From Pseudomonas sp. B21-040 (GTDB lineage: Bacteria; Pseudomonadota; Gammaproteobacteria; Pseudomonadales; Pseudomonadaceae), in the NCBI RefSeq assembly GCF_024748695.1, contig NZ_CP087176.1, positions 6,379,501-6,443,500 on the forward strand: a stretch of 64,000 nucleotides of DNA, written 5' to 3'. Positions 56,645-64,000 of the stretch are shown in pieces. A program made the translations under genes and the position numbers. The stretch's first letter is position 1, and every line of letters begins with the position of its first letter. The notes under the pieces are model-generated. The model ran no database searches. It worked only from the letters and a program-made list of their open reading frames with translations, and was not told the origin of the DNA.

Positions 56645-56977
56645 TCACAGGCCTTCGAAATCGAGTTCGACGTCAGCTTGCTGCTTGACGATGCGCTCGA
56701 GCATTTCGCCCAACTGTTCTTCGCTCTTGTCGCACATCCAGCGCTCGCTCTCTTCGTCGTAGTCGAAGTGGAAACCACCGGAGACCGCCGCCAGCCACAG
56801 CTGACGCAGGGGCTCCTGACGGCTGAAGATCAACTGGCTGCCGTTTTCGAACTTCACGGTCAGCACACCGGCCGAGCTTTCCAGATCAATATCCAGGCCA
56901 CTCTCGTCGAAAATATCTTCCAGCGTCTGCTGGGTGGCATCGACCAGATCGTGGAAACGGGCTTCAGTCAAACTCAT
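56645..56977 (-). CDS. cyaY: Frataxin homologue CyaY
   Basis: A 110-residue iron-binding protein that delivers iron or controls Fe-S assembly. The acidic N-terminal helix (SLTEARFHDLVDATQQTLEDIFDESGLDIDLESSAGVLTVKFENGSQLIFSRQEPLRQLWLAAVSGGFHFDYDEESERW) is the frataxin fold, including SRQEPLRQLWLA. Divergent from the lptM-lysA genes. Confidence 0.97.
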   Translation of the reverse strand: MSLTEARFHDLVDATQQTLEDIFDESGLDIDLESSAGVLTVKFENGSQLIFSRQEPLRQLWLAAVSGGFHFDYDEESERWMCDKSEEQLGEMLERIVKQQADVELDFEGL

Positions 56978-57093
56978 TGCGGCAACCTCAAAAAGTGTCT
57001 GTTCACGCTCAAGCGCCGCAAGATACGGGCGAGCCCCGGTGATTGCAAAGGATAACGATCAAGGGCCGACATAGGTACATCAAACGCTGTACC

Positions 57094-57183
57094 TGTGGGA
57101 GCGGGCTTGCCCGCGAAGGGGCCGGCCCATTCAAAATCTTTGTTGACCGGACCACCGCTTTCGCGGGCAAGCCTGCTCCCACA
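57094..57183. repeat. REP pair (REPIN)
   Basis: TGTGGGAGCGGGCTTGCCCGCGAA (57094-57117) and its complement (57160-57183) are separated by 42 bp, between the divergent cyaY and lptM genes. Confidence 0.92.
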
Positions 57184-57305
57184 AGGATTGCACCTGGCCC
57201 GCCGGCATCAGCCAAGCCCCGCCGGACGGGAGCCCCATCGCATAGGCAAGCTGCCGGGTGGCCGGTATACTCCGGCGCAATTAACGCATTTTCAAGGATT
57301 TCGCC

Positions 57306-57482
57306 ATGAAGCGCCTGATCTCTTCCCTTGCTGCGCTCGTCGCGGTTGCCTGCCTTGTGTCGGCCTGTGGTCAAAAAGGCCCGCTGTATCTGCCAGACGA
57401 AGACCAGGACCCTGTCGAACAGGCCAAGTCCTCGCAACAGCAGCCTGCCTCCAAAGCACACAAGCACGACGTCTACCAATAA
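57306..57482 (+). CDS. lptM: Small lipoprotein LptM/LppL (YifL family)
   Basis: A 58-residue lipoprotein, MKRLISSLAALVAVACLVSAC at the start with lipobox VSAC (Cys 21), directly followed by GQKGPLYLPDED, the hallmark of the LptM/YifL family. LptM helps the LptDE lipopolysaccharide translocon reach its correct disulfide pattern. AAGGATT precedes the ATG. It stands 9 bp before lysA, the order known from other gammaproteobacteria. Confidence 0.9.
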   Translation: MKRLISSLAALVAVACLVSACGQKGPLYLPDEDQDPVEQAKSSQQQPASKAHKHDVYQ

Positions 57483-57491
57483 GGGAACGCC

Positions 57492-58739
57492 ATGGACGCT
57501 TTTAATTACCGTGGCGGAGAGCTGTTCGCGGAAGGTGTGGCGCTGTCTGCCATCGCCGAACGTTTCGGCACACCGACCTACGTCTACTCTCGCGCGCACA
57601 TCGAAGCTCAATATCTGGCTTACGCCGATGCGCTGGCGGGCATGCCGCACCTGGTCTGCTTTGCGGTCAAGGCCAACTCCAACCTGGGCGTGCTGAATGT
57701 CCTGGCGCGTTTGGGCGCCGGTTTCGACATCGTCTCCCGTGGTGAACTGGAACGTGTTCTGGCCGCTGGCGGCAGTGCCGACAAGATCGTGTTCTCCGGT
57801 GTCGGCAAGACCCGTGACGACATGCGTCGCGCCCTGGAAGTCGGCGTGCACTGCTTCAACGTCGAATCCACCGATGAGCTGGAGCGTCTGCAAGTGGTCG
57901 CCGCCGAACTGGGCGTTCGCGCACCGATCTCGCTGCGGGTGAACCCGGACGTCGATGCGGGCACCCACCCGTATATTTCCACCGGTCTCAAAGAGAACAA
58001 GTTCGGCATCGCCATTGCTGACGCCGAAGACGTGTACATCCGCGCCGCTCAGTTGCCGAACCTGGAAATCGTCGGTGTCGATTGCCACATTGGTTCGCAA
58101 CTGACCACCCTGCCACCGTTCATCGATGCCCTCGACCGCCTGCTGGGCCTGGTCGATCGCCTCGGCGATTGCGGCATCTACCTGCGCCACATCGATCTCG
58201 GTGGTGGTTTGGGCGTGCGTTATCGCGACGAAGAACCGCCATTGGCCGGCGACTACATCAAAGCCGTGCGCGAGCGCCTCGACGGTCGTGATCTGGCCCT
58301 GGTGTTCGAGCCTGGTCGCTTCATCGTGGCCAACGCCGGCGTGCTGCTGACACAGGTCGAGTACCTCAAGCACACCGAACACAAAGACTTCGCTATCGTC
58401 GATGCCGCCATGAACGACTTGATCCGCCCGGCGCTGTACCAGGCCTGGATGGACGTGACCGCCGTGCGCCCTCGCGATACTGCGCCTCGTGCCTACGACA
58501 TCGTCGGCCCGATTTGCGAAACCGGCGACTTCCTGGCCAAGGATCGTCAGTTGGCCCTGGAAGAAGGCGACCTGCTGGCTGTGCATTCGGCCGGCGCCTA
58601 TGGGTTTGTCATGAGTTCCAACTACAACACCCGCGGCCGTGCCGCTGAAGTGTTGGTGGACGGTGATCAGGCAGTTGAAGTGCGTCGCCGTGAGACGGTA
58701 GCCGAGTTGTTTGCTGGCGAAAGCCTGCTGCCGGAGTAA
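57492..58739 (+). CDS. lysA: Diaminopimelate decarboxylase
   Basis: A 415-residue PLP enzyme (alanine-racemase fold) that makes lysine from meso-diaminopimelate. The PLP lysine is K60 in [38 protein letters not shown] and [12 protein letters not shown], and the [14 protein letters not shown]ys at the second-subunit side, are conserved. Followed 4 bp later by dapF, so the last two steps of lysine synthesis are joined. Confidence 0.98.
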   Translation: MDAFNYRGGELFAEGVALSAIAERFGTPTYVYSRAHIEAQYLAYADALAGMPHLVCFAVKANSNLGVLNVLARLGAGFDIVSRGELERVLAAGGSADKIVFSGVGKTRDDMRRALEVGVHCFNVESTDELERLQVVAAELGVRAPISLRVNPDVDAGTHPYISTGLKENKFGIAIADAEDVYIRAAQLPNLEIVGVDCHIGSQLTTLPPFIDALDRLLGLVDRLGDCGIYLRHIDLGGGLGVRYRDEEPPLAGDYIKAVRERLDGRDLALVFEPGRFIVANAGVLLTQVEYLKHTEHKDFAIVDAAMNDLIRPALYQAWMDVTAVRPRDTAPRAYDIVGPICETGDFLAKDRQLALEEGDLLAVHSAGAYGFVMSSNYNTRGRAAEVLVDGDQAVEVRRRETVAELFAGESLLPE

Positions 58740-58743
58740 CCCC

Positions 58744-59574
58744 ATGCTGCTGCGTTTTACCAAGATGCACGGCCTGGGCAACGACTTCATGGTCCTCGAC
58801 CTGGTCAGCCAGCACGCGCATATTCTGCCCAAGCACGCCAAGCTTTGGGGCGATCGGCACACCGGCATCGGTTTTGACCAGCTGCTGATCGTCGAAGCGC
58901 CGAGCAACCCGGATGTGGATTTCCGTTATCGGATCTTCAACTCCGATGGCTCTGAAGTGGAACAGTGCGGCAACGGTGCGCGCTGTTTCGCCCGCTTCGT
59001 GCTCGACAAGCGCCTGACTGCAAAACGGCTGATTCGCGTCGAAACCAAAAGCGGCATCATCGAGCTCGATGTGCGCAGCGACGGCCAGATCAGCGTCAAC
59101 ATGGGCGCACCACGCCTGGTGCCGGCCGACATCCCGTTTGTCGCCCCGGAACAGGCGCTGAACTACCAGGTCGACGTCGATGGCAGTGCAGTCGAACTGG
59201 CCGCCGTGTCCATGGGCAACCCCCATGCCGTGCTGCGGGTCAGCGACGTCAACAATGCACCGGTGCATGAACTGGGGCCGAAAATCGAACATCACCCGCG
59301 CTTTCCGGCGCGGGTCAATGTCGGTTTTCTCCAGGTCATCGACCGCAGCCGCGCGCAGTTGCGCGTCTGGGAACGCGGTGCCGGGGAAACCCAGGCCTGT
59401 GGAACCGGTGCCTGCGCAGCCGCAGTGGCCGCGATCAGCCAGGGGTGGATGGATTCGCCGCTATTGATCGATCTGCCTGGCGGGCGCTTGTCCATTGAAT
59501 GGGCAGGCCCTGGCCAACCGGTCATGATGACCGGCCCGGCAGTACGCGTATACGAAGGACAAGTGCGTCTTTGA
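58744..59574 (+). CDS. dapF: Diaminopimelate epimerase
   Basis: A 276-residue enzyme that interconverts LL- and meso-diaminopimelate by a two-cysteine mechanism: C75 in EQCGNGARC and the second in [11 protein letters not shown]. The start at 58744 ([15 protein letters not shown]) is the family start. It supplies both lysine and peptidoglycan. It lies in the lptM-lysA-dapF-DUF484-xerC-HAD operon. Confidence 0.98.
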   Translation: MLLRFTKMHGLGNDFMVLDLVSQHAHILPKHAKLWGDRHTGIGFDQLLIVEAPSNPDVDFRYRIFNSDGSEVEQCGNGARCFARFVLDKRLTAKRLIRVETKSGIIELDVRSDGQISVNMGAPRLVPADIPFVAPEQALNYQVDVDGSAVELAAVSMGNPHAVLRVSDVNNAPVHELGPKIEHHPRFPARVNVGFLQVIDRSRAQLRVWERGAGETQACGTGACAAAVAAISQGWMDSPLLIDLPGGRLSIEWAGPGQPVMMTGPAVRVYEGQVRL

Positions 59575-59587
59575 GTGAGCTAAACCC

Positions 59588-60313
59588 ATGACCGACAAGC
59601 CCCAGGTTCCCGCCCTGCAGTCCGACGAAGCCCCTAGCGAAAGCCTTGAGGCGGCGGCGATTGCCGCGTACCTGGAGGCTCATCCGGATTTCTTCGTCGA
59701 ACACGAAGAATTGCTCCCGGCCATGCGCATTCCGCACCGACGTGGCGATACCATCTCGCTGGTCGAACGCCAGATGACCATCCTGCGCGATCGCAACATC
59801 GAGTTGCGCCATCGCCTTTCGCACTTGATGGACGTCGCCCGCGACAACGACCGCCTCTTCGACAAGACCCGCCGCCTGATTCTCGCGCTGATGGACGCCA
59901 GCAGCCTGGAAGACGTGGTGATCAGCGTCGAAGACAGCCTGCGCCAGGACTTCCAGGTGCCTTTCGTCAGCCTGATTTTGCTGGGTGACAATCCGATGCC
60001 GGTGGGCCGCTGGGTGACTCACGCCGAGGCGCAAACGGCCATCGGTGGCTTGCTCTCGGAAGACAAAAGCGTCAGCGGCAGCCTGCGTGAACACGAACTG
60101 GACTTCCTGTTTGGCGAGGAACAGCGCAAGCAGATCGGCTCGACCGCCGTCGTCGCGATCAGCTATCAAGGCATCCACGGCATCCTGGCCATCGCCAGCC
60201 GCGATCCGCAGCACTACAAAAGCTCGGTGGGCACCTTGTTCCTGAGCTACATCGCCGAAGTCATGGGCCGCGTGCTGCCACGGGTCAACAGCTCCCTGCG
60301 CTCGGTCCGCTGA
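59588..60313 (+). CDS. DUF484 family GAF-like protein
   Basis: A 241-residue protein with the family opening [82 protein letters not shown] and a GAF-like C-terminal sensor domain. It is conserved between dapF and xerC in gammaproteobacteria. The role is unknown; the location suggests a link with chromosome dimer resolution or its control. Confidence 0.93.
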   Translation: MTDKPQVPALQSDEAPSESLEAAAIAAYLEAHPDFFVEHEELLPAMRIPHRRGDTISLVERQMTILRDRNIELRHRLSHLMDVARDNDRLFDKTRRLILALMDASSLEDVVISVEDSLRQDFQVPFVSLILLGDNPMPVGRWVTHAEAQTAIGGLLSEDKSVSGSLREHELDFLFGEEQRKQIGSTAVVAISYQGIHGILAIASRDPQHYKSSVGTLFLSYIAEVMGRVLPRVNSSLRSVR

Positions 60314-60315
60314 TC

Positions 60316-61215
60316 ATGGAAAGGCAACTGGACGCTTACTGCGAACACCTGCGCAGTGAGCGGCAGGTGTCGCCTCACACGCTGTACGCCTACCGCCGCG
60401 ACCTCGACAAAGTGCTTGGCTGGTGCGCTAAACAGAACATCGACAGCTGGGCCGCGCTGGACATCCAGCGCCTGCGTAGCCTGATCGCCCGCCTGCATGC
60501 ACAAGGCCAGTCATCGCGTAGCCTGGCGCGACTGTTATCGGCGGTGCGCGGGCTGTATCACTATCTGAATCGCGAAGGCCTTTGCGACCACGACCCGGCC
60601 AACGGTCTGGCGCCGCCCAAGGGTGAGCGTCGCCTGCCGAAAACCCTCGACACCGACCGCGCGCTGCAATTGCTGGAAGGCGCCGTCGAGGATGATTTCC
60701 TGGCGCGACGGGACCAGGCCATTCTGGAGTTGTTCTATTCCTCGGGATTGCGCCTTTCCGAACTGACCGGGCTCAATCTGGATCAGCTGGATCTGGCCGA
60801 TGGCATGGTTCAAGTGCTCGGCAAGGGCAGCAAGACCCGCTTGCTGCCTGTGGGTAAAAAGGCTCGCGAAGCGCTGGAACAGTGGCTGCCGTTGCGGGCC
60901 ATGACCAACCCTGCGGACGACGCGGTGTTTGTCAGCCAGCAAGGCCGGCGCCTCGGCCCCCGGGCCATTCAGGTGCGGGTCAAAGCTGCCGGCGAGCGCG
61001 AGCTGGGGCAAAACCTGCACCCGCACATGCTGCGACACTCCTTTGCCAGCCACTTGCTCGAGTCCTCGCAGGACCTGCGCGCGGTGCAGGAATTACTTGG
61101 CCACTCGGACATCAAGACCACCCAGATCTACACCCACCTGGACTTCCAGCACCTGGCCACGGTTTACGACAGCGCCCATCCACGGGCCAAACGCATGAAA
61201 GGCGACGACTCATGA
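60316..61215 (+). CDS. xerC: Tyrosine recombinase XerC
   Basis: A 299-residue recombinase that resolves chromosome dimers at dif with XerD. An N-terminal SAM-like core-binding domain ([29 protein letters not shown]) is followed by the catalytic domain: Arg in [12 protein letters not shown], His/Arg in [15 protein letters not shown], then [17 protein letters not shown] with the nucleophile Tyr. ATGA overlap with the HAD gene downstream. Confidence 0.97.
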   Translation: MERQLDAYCEHLRSERQVSPHTLYAYRRDLDKVLGWCAKQNIDSWAALDIQRLRSLIARLHAQGQSSRSLARLLSAVRGLYHYLNREGLCDHDPANGLAPPKGERRLPKTLDTDRALQLLEGAVEDDFLARRDQAILELFYSSGLRLSELTGLNLDQLDLADGMVQVLGKGSKTRLLPVGKKAREALEQWLPLRAMTNPADDAVFVSQQGRRLGPRAIQVRVKAAGERELGQNLHPHMLRHSFASHLLESSQDLRAVQELLGHSDIKTTQIYTHLDFQHLATVYDSAHPRAKRMKGDDS

Positions 61216-61916
61216 CCCTGCAATTGATCACCTTCGACCTCGACGACACCTTGTGGGACACCGCCCCGGTGATCCTCAGCGCCGAAGCCGTATTGCGTGA
61301 ATGGCTGACCGAGCATGCGCCGAGCCTTGGAGCGGTGCCGGTGGAGCATTTGTGGGCGATCCGCGAGCGAATCCTGGGCAATGAGCCAGGCCTCAAGCAC
61401 CGCATCAGCGCGTTGCGTCGCCGCGTGTTGTTCCATGCACTGGAAGAGGCCGGTTACGACCATGACCAGGCAAACGATCTTGCCGATAAAAGCTTCGAAG
61501 TGTTTTTGCATGCGCGACATCAGATCAACGTGTTCCCCGAAGTCGAGCCGACGCTGCAGATGCTGGCCAAACATTACGCCTTGGGCGTGGTCACCAATGG
61601 CAATGCCGATGTGCGCCGATTAGGGCTGGCGGATTACTTCAAGTTTGCCTTGTGCGCCGAAGACATCGGCATCGCCAAACCCGATGCACGCCTGTTTCAT
61701 GAAGCACTGCAACGCGGAGGGGCTACACCCGAGACGGCGGTGCATATCGGCGATCATCCGGGTGATGACATTGCTGGCGCGCAGCAGGCGGGGATGCGAG
61801 CGATCTGGTTCAACCCGACCGGAAAAGCCTGGGAAGCCGATACGGCACCGGATGCACAGATTCGCAGCCTGACTGAATTGCCGGCGTTGTTGGCCCTGTG
61901 GAACTCCCGACACTAA
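61212..61916 (+). CDS. HAD superfamily hydrolase
   Basis: A 234-residue phosphatase-type protein. Motif I is [12 protein letters not shown], motif [15 protein letters not shown], motif III around [12 protein letters not shown] and motif [19 protein letters not shown]. The start at 61212 overlaps the xerC stop. This gene is the conserved end of the dapF-xerC operon; its likely relative YigB acts on FMN and sugar phosphates, so flavin mononucleotide phosphatase is a reasonable guess. Confidence 0.9.
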   Translation: MTLQLITFDLDDTLWDTAPVILSAEAVLREWLTEHAPSLGAVPVEHLWAIRERILGNEPGLKHRISALRRRVLFHALEEAGYDHDQANDLADKSFEVFLHARHQINVFPEVEPTLQMLAKHYALGVVTNGNADVRRLGLADYFKFALCAEDIGIAKPDARLFHEALQRGGATPETAVHIGDHPGDDIAGAQQAGMRAIWFNPTGKAWEADTAPDAQIRSLTELPALLALWNSRH

Positions 61917-61956
61917 CCCGGAAATCACACCAGCCCAAGATACTTGTACCACCCAT

Positions 61957-61987
61957 GAAAAAGCCCGCAGCGACGGCGGGCTTTTTC
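61957..61987 (+). terminator. Terminator after the xerC-HAD operon
   Basis: AAAAAGCCCGC/GCGGGCTTTTT hairpin; it also works on the other strand for sutA. Confidence 0.93.
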
Positions 61988-62007
61988 AGCAAGCAAGTGG
62001 CAGGCGC

Positions 62008-62331
62008 TTAGATAGGCCGGCTGCCGTACTTGTTATCAGGCTTCTTGGGAGGATCGGCGACCACGTTGGCCTCCACTTCCTGCACCTTGCCGCCCTTGGC
62101 CAAAAACTCTTCCATGGCCCGCGCGAGAGCATCGCGCTCCTTGTTTTTGGCTTCAACGCTCGGCAGCTCATCGACCGATACCGCAGCCTTGGCTTTGCCT
62201 TTTGCAGTCGGAACGGGCGCATCACCGCCATCGTCTTCAGCGACGTCTTCGGCCGCTGCTTCCAGACCTTCTTCGGTTTCGTCGTCGTCGCCTACTTCGA
62301 GGTCGTCGTTTTCCAGATCATCGTCGCTCAT
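62008..62331 (-). CDS. sutA: Transcriptional regulator SutA
   Basis: A 107-residue, mostly disordered, very acidic protein: MSDDDLENDDLEVGDDDETEEGLEAAAEDVAEDD at the start, then a short helical region (VEAKNKERDALARAMEEFLAKGGKVQEVEANVVADPPKKPDNKYGSRPI). P. aeruginosa SutA binds RNA polymerase and raises transcription of housekeeping genes in slow growth. It matches that family in length, acidity and its C-terminal GSRPI. Confidence 0.93.
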   Translation of the reverse strand: MSDDDLENDDLEVGDDDETEEGLEAAAEDVAEDDGGDAPVPTAKGKAKAAVSVDELPSVEAKNKERDALARAMEEFLAKGGKVQEVEANVVADPPKKPDNKYGSRPI

Positions 62332-62434
62332 GTTCTACCTCATGACTCTTGCGAAAAGCAGATTAGTTATAGCCCAGCTTTACCGTCTGTCGACAGTCGC
62401 CGGAAAAATTCAATAACCGCTGGTGACCAGCGGT

Positions 62435-62860
62435 TCATGCCTCTTCACCGTGCACGGTGGCAAGGACTTTACGGGCACCGCCAAAATCACGGTGCTCGCC
62501 CAGATAAACGCCTTGCCAGGTACCCAACGCCAGTCGGCCTGCCGAGATCGGCAAACTGAGCTGACAGCCAAGCACGCTGGCCTTGAAGTGCGCCGGGAGG
62601 TCGTCCAGGCCTTCGTCGTTATGCTCATAGCCGTCTGTTCCTTGTGGGATCAGACGATTGAAAAACCGTTCGAAGTCGCGACGTACCGCCGGATCGGCGT
62701 TCTCGTTGATGGTCAACGACGCCGAGGTATGCTGTAGCCACAAATGCAACAGACCGACCCGACACGCCTTGAGTTCAGGCAGGCCGGCGAGTAACTCGTC
62801 CGTTACCAGATGAAAGCCCCGGGGCCTTGCCCGCAGAGTAATCAGAGTCTGTTGCCACAT
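62435..62860 (-). CDS. yjbQ: YjbQ/UPF0047 family protein
   Basis: A 141-residue trimer-type protein with the motifs LLHLWLQHTSASLTINENADP near residue 41 and LGTWQGVYLGEHRDFGGARKVLATVHGE at the end. The HTS(A)xL and GxWQ...EHR boxes belong to UPF0047; members show weak thiamine-phosphate synthase activity in vitro, but the real role is unproven. The ATG at 62860 has CGGAG before it. Upstream of the partial amtB on the same strand. Confidence 0.93.
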   Translation of the reverse strand: MWQQTLITLRARPRGFHLVTDELLAGLPELKACRVGLLHLWLQHTSASLTINENADPAVRRDFERFFNRLIPQGTDGYEHNDEGLDDLPAHFKASVLGCQLSLPISAGRLALGTWQGVYLGEHRDFGGARKVLATVHGEEA

Positions 62861-63031
62861 ACAGTTCTCCGCACGTTCGGGGCGCATTCTAGCGCGCTCT
62901 GGGAAAAAACAAAGGCCCTAATATTCCTTCAATCATGTAAGCCATTGGCCGCAGAAAAACGCCCGTCGTAAACAAACCTGAACGTGTACGAAAAAACCTT
63001 TCAGCAGCTCCTCCACTGACAAATTCCGGAC

Positions 63032-63064
63032 AAAAAAATGCCCGGCAAGCCGGGCAAGTTTTTT
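63032..63064 (-). terminator. Terminator after amtB
   Basis: TGCCCGG-CAAG-CCGGGCA hairpin with seven A (minus-strand T-tract) right after the amtB stop; TTTTTT on the other side. Confidence 0.93.
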
Positions 63065-63074
63065 AGACGCGTAC

Positions 63075-64000
63075 TTACACGTTGTAGCCGCGTTCGTTGT
63101 GAAGTGCCAGGTCGATGCCCACCGCTTCTTCTTCTTCGTTGATCCGCAGGCCCATCACCGCATCCACTACCTTGAGGATGACGAACGTGGCGATGGCGGT
63201 GTAAATCACGGTGAAGCCTACGCCTTTGCACTGAATCCACACTTGTGCGGCGATGTCGGTCACGGTGCCGAAGCCACCCAGGGACGGTGCAGCGAACACA
63301 CCGGTCAGGATCGCGCCGAGGATACCGCCGATACCGTGTACACCGAAGGCGTCCAGGGAGTCGTCATAGCCGAGTTTGCGTTTCAGGGTCGTGGCGCAGA
63401 AGAAGCACACCACGCCTGCTGCCAGACCGATGATCAGCGAACCCATCGGGCCGACGGTGCCGGCAGCCGGAGTAATTGCCACCAGACCGGCGACCACACC
63501 CGAGGCGATACCCAGCGCGCTTGGTTTGCCGTGGGTGACCCACTCGGCGAACATCCAGCCCAGTGCAGCGGCAGCGGTTGCGATTTGGGTAACCAGCATC
63601 GCCATACCGGCAGTGCCGTTGGCGGCAGCCGCGGAACCGGCGTTGAAGCCGAACCAGCCGACCCACAACATGGCCGCGCCCATCAGGGTGTAACCGAGGT
63701 TGTGCGGAGCCATCGGAGTGCTCGGGAAGCCTTTACGCTTGCCCAGTACCAGGCACGCTACAAGCCCTGCAATACCGGCGTTGATGTGCACCACGGTGCC
63801 ACCGGCGAAGTCCAGCACGCCCCAATCGCCCAACAGCGAACCCGGACCGCTCCAGACCATGTGCGCGATTGGCGCATAAACCACGGTGAACCACAGGCCC
63901 ATGAAGACCAGCATCGCGGAGAACTTCATCCTCTCAGCGAACGCACCGACGATCAGCGCCGGGGTGATGATCGCAAAGGTCATCTGATAGGTGACGAAAA
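63075..64000 (-). CDS. amtB: Ammonium transporter AmtB, 3' part
   Basis: The C-terminal 308 or so residues of an Amt-family ammonium channel; the reading frame runs off the window end (reading FVTYQMTFAIITPALI...). Visible features: IAHMVWSGPGSLLGDWGVLDFAGGTVVHINAGIAGL (first pore His region), MLWVGWFGFNAGSA, and GVHGIGGILGAILTGVF (second His). The C-terminal tail ends EEEEAVGIDLALHNERGYNV, where GlnK binds. The glnK gene expected upstream is outside the window. Confidence 0.97.
   Translation of the reverse strand, partial: FVTYQMTFAIITPALIVGAFAERMKFSAMLVFMGLWFTVVYAPIAHMVWSGPGSLLGDWGVLDFAGGTVVHINAGIAGLVACLVLGKRKGFPSTPMAPHNLGYTLMGAAMLWVGWFGFNAGSAAAANGTAGMAMLVTQIATAAAALGWMFAEWVTHGKPSALGIASGVVAGLVAITPAAGTVGPMGSLIIGLAAGVVCFFCATTLKRKLGYDDSLDAFGVHGIGGILGAILTGVFAAPSLGGFGTVTDIAAQVWIQCKGVGFTVIYTAIATFVILKVVDAVMGLRINEEEEAVGIDLALHNERGYNV

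Overview
This window is a core chromosomal segment of a fluorescent-group Pseudomonas. The gene order (gcvT-gcvH, ubiH-pepP, zapA-6S RNA-fau, ubiD, rho, trxA, ppx/ppk, hemB, algP, algQ, dsbB, hemY-hemX-hemD-hemC, algR, argH, cyaA, rnk, cyaY, lysA-dapF-xerC, sutA, amtB) follows the P. aeruginosa PA5213-PA5287 block as I remember it. The spacers carry the 'GTGGGAGCGGGCTTGCCCGCGA' class of REP palindromes typical of P. fluorescens relatives. G+C is high and intergenic gaps are short. I see no prophage, insertion sequence, CRISPR array, tRNA or rRNA.

Layout. 1-5.3 kb: the end of a sugar aminotransferase gene converges on gcvT-gcvH, followed by an iron(III) ABC uptake pair with a candidate Fur box. 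5.3-10.2 kb: ubiquinone hydroxylases (ubiI-like, ubiH) with an embedded thioesterase gene, pepP and a YgfB-family gene. 10.3-11.7 kb, divergent: a coiled-coil protein, zapA, 6S RNA and 5-formyl-THF cyclo-ligase. 11.7-21 kb: small and mixed genes (a 50-residue membrane peptide, EVE, FliL-like, quinone reductase, phosphatase, ChaC-like), a PagP-like barrel gene beside an AT-rich island, ubiD with a ferredoxin-type reductase, and an O-acyltransferase. 21-28 kb: rho, trxA, ppx, ppk, hemB. 28-38 kb: dedA, sterol desaturase, elbB, yaiI, a cytochrome c-FTR1 iron permease, a four-gene envelope operon (COG3014/YcfL/LpoB-like/CsgG-like), LysE and MscS. 38-49 kb: ABC-F, algP, FKBP, algQ, dsbB, the hem operon and algR. 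49-64 kb: argH, GST, cyaA, rnk, cyaY, lptM-lysA-dapF-DUF484-xerC-HAD, sutA, yjbQ and partial amtB.

Functional themes are quinone and haem synthesis, iron handling (FbpAB, FTR1, CyaY), global regulation (Rho, 6S, AlgQ/Rsd, AlgR, AlgP, CyaA, Rnk, SutA) and envelope maintenance.

The most striking observation is that the sensor kinase gene algZ/fimS, expected between argH and algR, is absent. About 50 codons of what look like its C-terminus remain, in frame and still joined to algR by an ATGA overlap. Other points of interest are the LpoB/CsgG-like envelope operon, a repeat cluster inside the iron-transport operon, a near-perfect 54-bp palindrome at 601-654, a 13-bp tandem repeat that supplies the stop codon of the UbiD-linked reductase, and gcvTH without gcvP. 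The window reads mainly as conserved housekeeping DNA; I found no clear new defence or mobile system.
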